Source: Leptodactylus fallax
Lineage: Eukaryota; Chordata; Amphibia; Anura; Leptodactylidae
Reading direction: 5' to 3'
DNA: 64,000 bases
Assembly: GCA_947044405.1 (NCBI GenBank)
Contig: CAMRHE010000018.1
Span: 992,001-1,056,000 of the forward strand
Below the pieces are notes generated by a model. That model did no database searches, was not told the origin of the DNA, and saw nothing but the letters and a program-made list of their open reading frames with translations. Positions 62,235 through 64,000 of the stretch are shown in pieces (the stretch's first letter is position 1; every line of letters begins with the position of its first letter). The translations under genes and the position numbers were made by a program.

Positions 62235-62570
62235 ATTGGGCGCATATAATACTGGATGGGGACCACTGTGGAGCTTATAATACTGCATGGGGGCCCCTGT
62301 AGAGAGCATATAATACTGGGTGGGGGCCACTGTAGAGAGCTTATAATACTGTGTGGGGGCCACTGTGGAACTTATAATACTGGGTGGGGGCCACTGTGGA
62401 GCTTATAATACTGTGTGGGGGCCACTGTCGAGCTTATAGTACTGGGTGGGGGCCACTGTAAAGAGCATATAATACTGTGTGGGGGCCACTGTTCGGCTTA
62501 TAATACTGTGTGAGGGCCACTGTCGAGCTTATAGTACTGGGTGGGGGCCACTGTGGAGCTTATACTCCAT
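62235..62570 (-). repeat. 31-33-bp minisatellite, copy 2
   Basis: About ten units with core 'atactgggtgggggccactg', the complement of the array at 45740-46110. Unit number and order differ slightly from copy 1. Confidence 0.85.
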
Positions 62571-63031
62571 ACAGTGGCTCCTTCATTTTTTTTTAAATTA
62601 CGCCGGGGCAGGTGAAAAAAAACAAAAAAAAAACCAAACTTTCTCTCCTGTCCTCAGTGTCTCCCAGCGCGGTTCGGTCCTGCAGTTCTGTTGTTTTCTT
62701 CCAGCTGAAGTTCCCCCTGCACATGACTACCTGTGACGTCACGTGACCCCTGAGGCCAATCAGCGGCCTTAGGGAAGGGACCTGGGACGTCACAGCCAGT
62801 GAGGACTTCCGGCAAAAAGAAGACAGCGGAGGTGCAGGACTGCACTGTGCTGGGAGGACACCGGAGCACCGGAGACAGGTGAATATGTTTAGTGTGTTTT
62901 TTTTTTTTTTTTTTTGGGGGGGTAGGGGGGATTCACCTCCCCCGGACTAATTATTAAAAAAGAAAAAAAATTATACTGGACAACCTCTTTAAAGTGTGGC
63001 GCATTAGGGGGAGCCCTGGGGGGTATATTAA

Positions 63032-63435
63032 AGGGGTTGTCCAGGCATAATTTGTTATGGTTTATCCTCAGGATAGGCCATAGATACCTGATCTGTAGGG
63101 GGCTGACCACGGACCAATTAGCTGTATGGAGCCACTTCTGATGCCCGTCCTGTACACAATACAGGGCCAGAAGCAGAAAGCTCTGTCCACTGTGTATTAG
63201 CCAGGCACCTTCACTATATCTCTGCACTTATTGAAATCAGTAGGAGCTGAGCTGCAGTGAAGGCGCCGAACTGCTATACAGCGGATGGAGCTTTCTGCTT
63301 CATGCCCTGTGTTGTGTACAGAACGGGCTCCGGAAGTGGCTCTGAACAGCTGATGGAGCCATGTGTCAGCCCCCTACCGATCAGGTATTTATGGCCTATC
63401 TTGAGCATAAAAAAGATTAACCCTGGACAACCCCT
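63032..63435. mobile_element. TTAA MITE inside copy 2
   Basis: TTAA at 63028-63031 and 63436-63439; ends AGGGGTTGTCCAGGCATAAT and 'cctggacaacccct'. Equivalent of 44871-45280. Confidence 0.85.
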
Positions 63436-63617
63436 TTAATATGCCCCACACAGTTTAATGTCCCCCCCCACAGGATGTCAGCCCCCATCACTGCTCCCAC
63501 ACAATATAATGACCACATCACTGTTCCCCATACAGTATGGGGGACCAGTGAAGAGGCCACTATGTGGGGGGACCAGTGAAGTGACCATAGAAATATTTGG
63601 CCCAGACAACCCCTTAA

Positions 63618-63974
63618 AATAGGTTGTCCATAAACTGGAGCGACCACTGTGTCGGTCGCCAGGGAGTGTAAAAATAAGAAAATTAAAAAAAAAAAAAAGC
63701 ATACTCACCTGTCCCCAGCACCCTGATGTCCCCTGCCTATGTTTGTTCGGTCTCATGGCGGCGCCTCATTTCTGGAAATCCTGTACCTAATTGGTCTTAG
63801 CGATCACATGAGGTGCAGGACTCCCAGCAAGGAGTCGCCGGCACGAGACTGAATGGACACTGACAGCGGACAACGGAGCGCCGGGGACAGGTGAATATGC
63901 TTTTTAATTTACTTATTTTTTACTTTACAGCTCCCGCCAGCTACATTGGTTGCTCCAATGCCTGGACAACCTCT
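63618..63974. mobile_element. TTAA MITE inside copy 2
   Basis: TTAA at 63614-63617 and 63975-63978; ends 'aataggttgtccataaac' and 'ggacaacctct'. Equivalent of 44332-44689, with the same fold-back pair around ggggacaggtga. Confidence 0.8.
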
Positions 63975-64000
63975 TTAAAGGATTTATCCATCTTTCTAAT

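Larger units (their letters stand above)
61622..64000 (-). mobile_element. 2.8-kb hAT-type composite, copy 2 (runs off the window)
   Basis: Starts CAGGGTCGGACTGGCCC after ctagcaag (61614-61621, one half of the presumed 8-bp duplication). Its order is the exact inverse of copy 1: hairpin at about 61842-61880, minisatellite 62235-62570, then TTAA MITEs at 63032-63435 and 63618-63974. The window ends at a point equal to about 44307 in copy 1, so roughly 330 bp of the element and its far duplication lie outside. There is no transposase gene. Confidence 0.88.

Overview
This window looks like intergenic or intronic DNA from a large, repeat-rich vertebrate genome, most likely an anuran amphibian. 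Three things suggest a frog: the mix of Tc1/mariner, hAT, Harbinger-type and TTAA-flanked elements with L1, L2 and CR1 LINEs; the non-coding repeats of the type 'aaaggggttgtccagg', 'gggtgggttcacacctgcg' and 'gaccccattttggaaactacacccct'; and a tRNA-derived SINE. I recognise these from memory as typical of frogs, so the organism is an inference. I found no host protein gene, tRNA or rRNA gene, bacterial-style operon or CRISPR array. Almost every readable protein is a transposase or a reverse transcriptase.

Layout. 1-8 kb: a Harbinger-type MITE, a TTAA-flanked MITE, a CR1 LINE tail, an LTR-like stretch, a BED/hAT remnant, and a 5'-truncated minus-strand L1 carrying a solo LTR. 8.7-9.8 kb: a hAT MITE built around a 31-bp minisatellite. 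10.4-16.8 kb: a large TTAA-flanked non-coding element with ~390-bp tandem repeats and a giant imperfect palindrome, containing a Tc1 copy. 18.3-26.3 kb: a TTAA MITE split by a Tc1, which itself carries a hAT MITE and abuts a nearly full-length L1; a second Tc1 lies in the L1 3' region. 28.2-31.6 kb: a CR1 LINE split by an LTR-like insert that holds another Tc1. 31.7-32.3 kb: two abutting MITEs. 32.3-37.2 kb: mostly sequence I cannot assign.

37.2-53.3 kb is the most structured part. A CA/TA-rich array ('cagctcacagcacatatata'-like) is broken again and again by insertions: an LTR-like segment plus an L2 LINE, several Tc1 elements, two SINE copies, a 2.8-kb hAT composite and two back-to-back MITEs. 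One Tc1 (51636-53236) still has an open 345-codon DD34E transposase. 53.3-59.1 kb is AT-rich and mostly unassigned, with two TTAA MITEs. 59.2-60.8 kb is a Tc1 whose transposase has one internal stop. From 61622 to the window end lies an inverted second copy of the 2.8-kb hAT composite.

How the parts relate. Non-autonomous elements presumably borrow enzymes: the SINE 3' end matches the L2 tail, and the MITEs keep the ends and target duplications of hAT (8 bp), Harbinger (TAA/TTA) or piggyBac/Kolobok-type (TTAA) transposases. Eleven Tc1/mariner copies from about nine end-sequence families are present; only one keeps an uninterrupted transposase frame.
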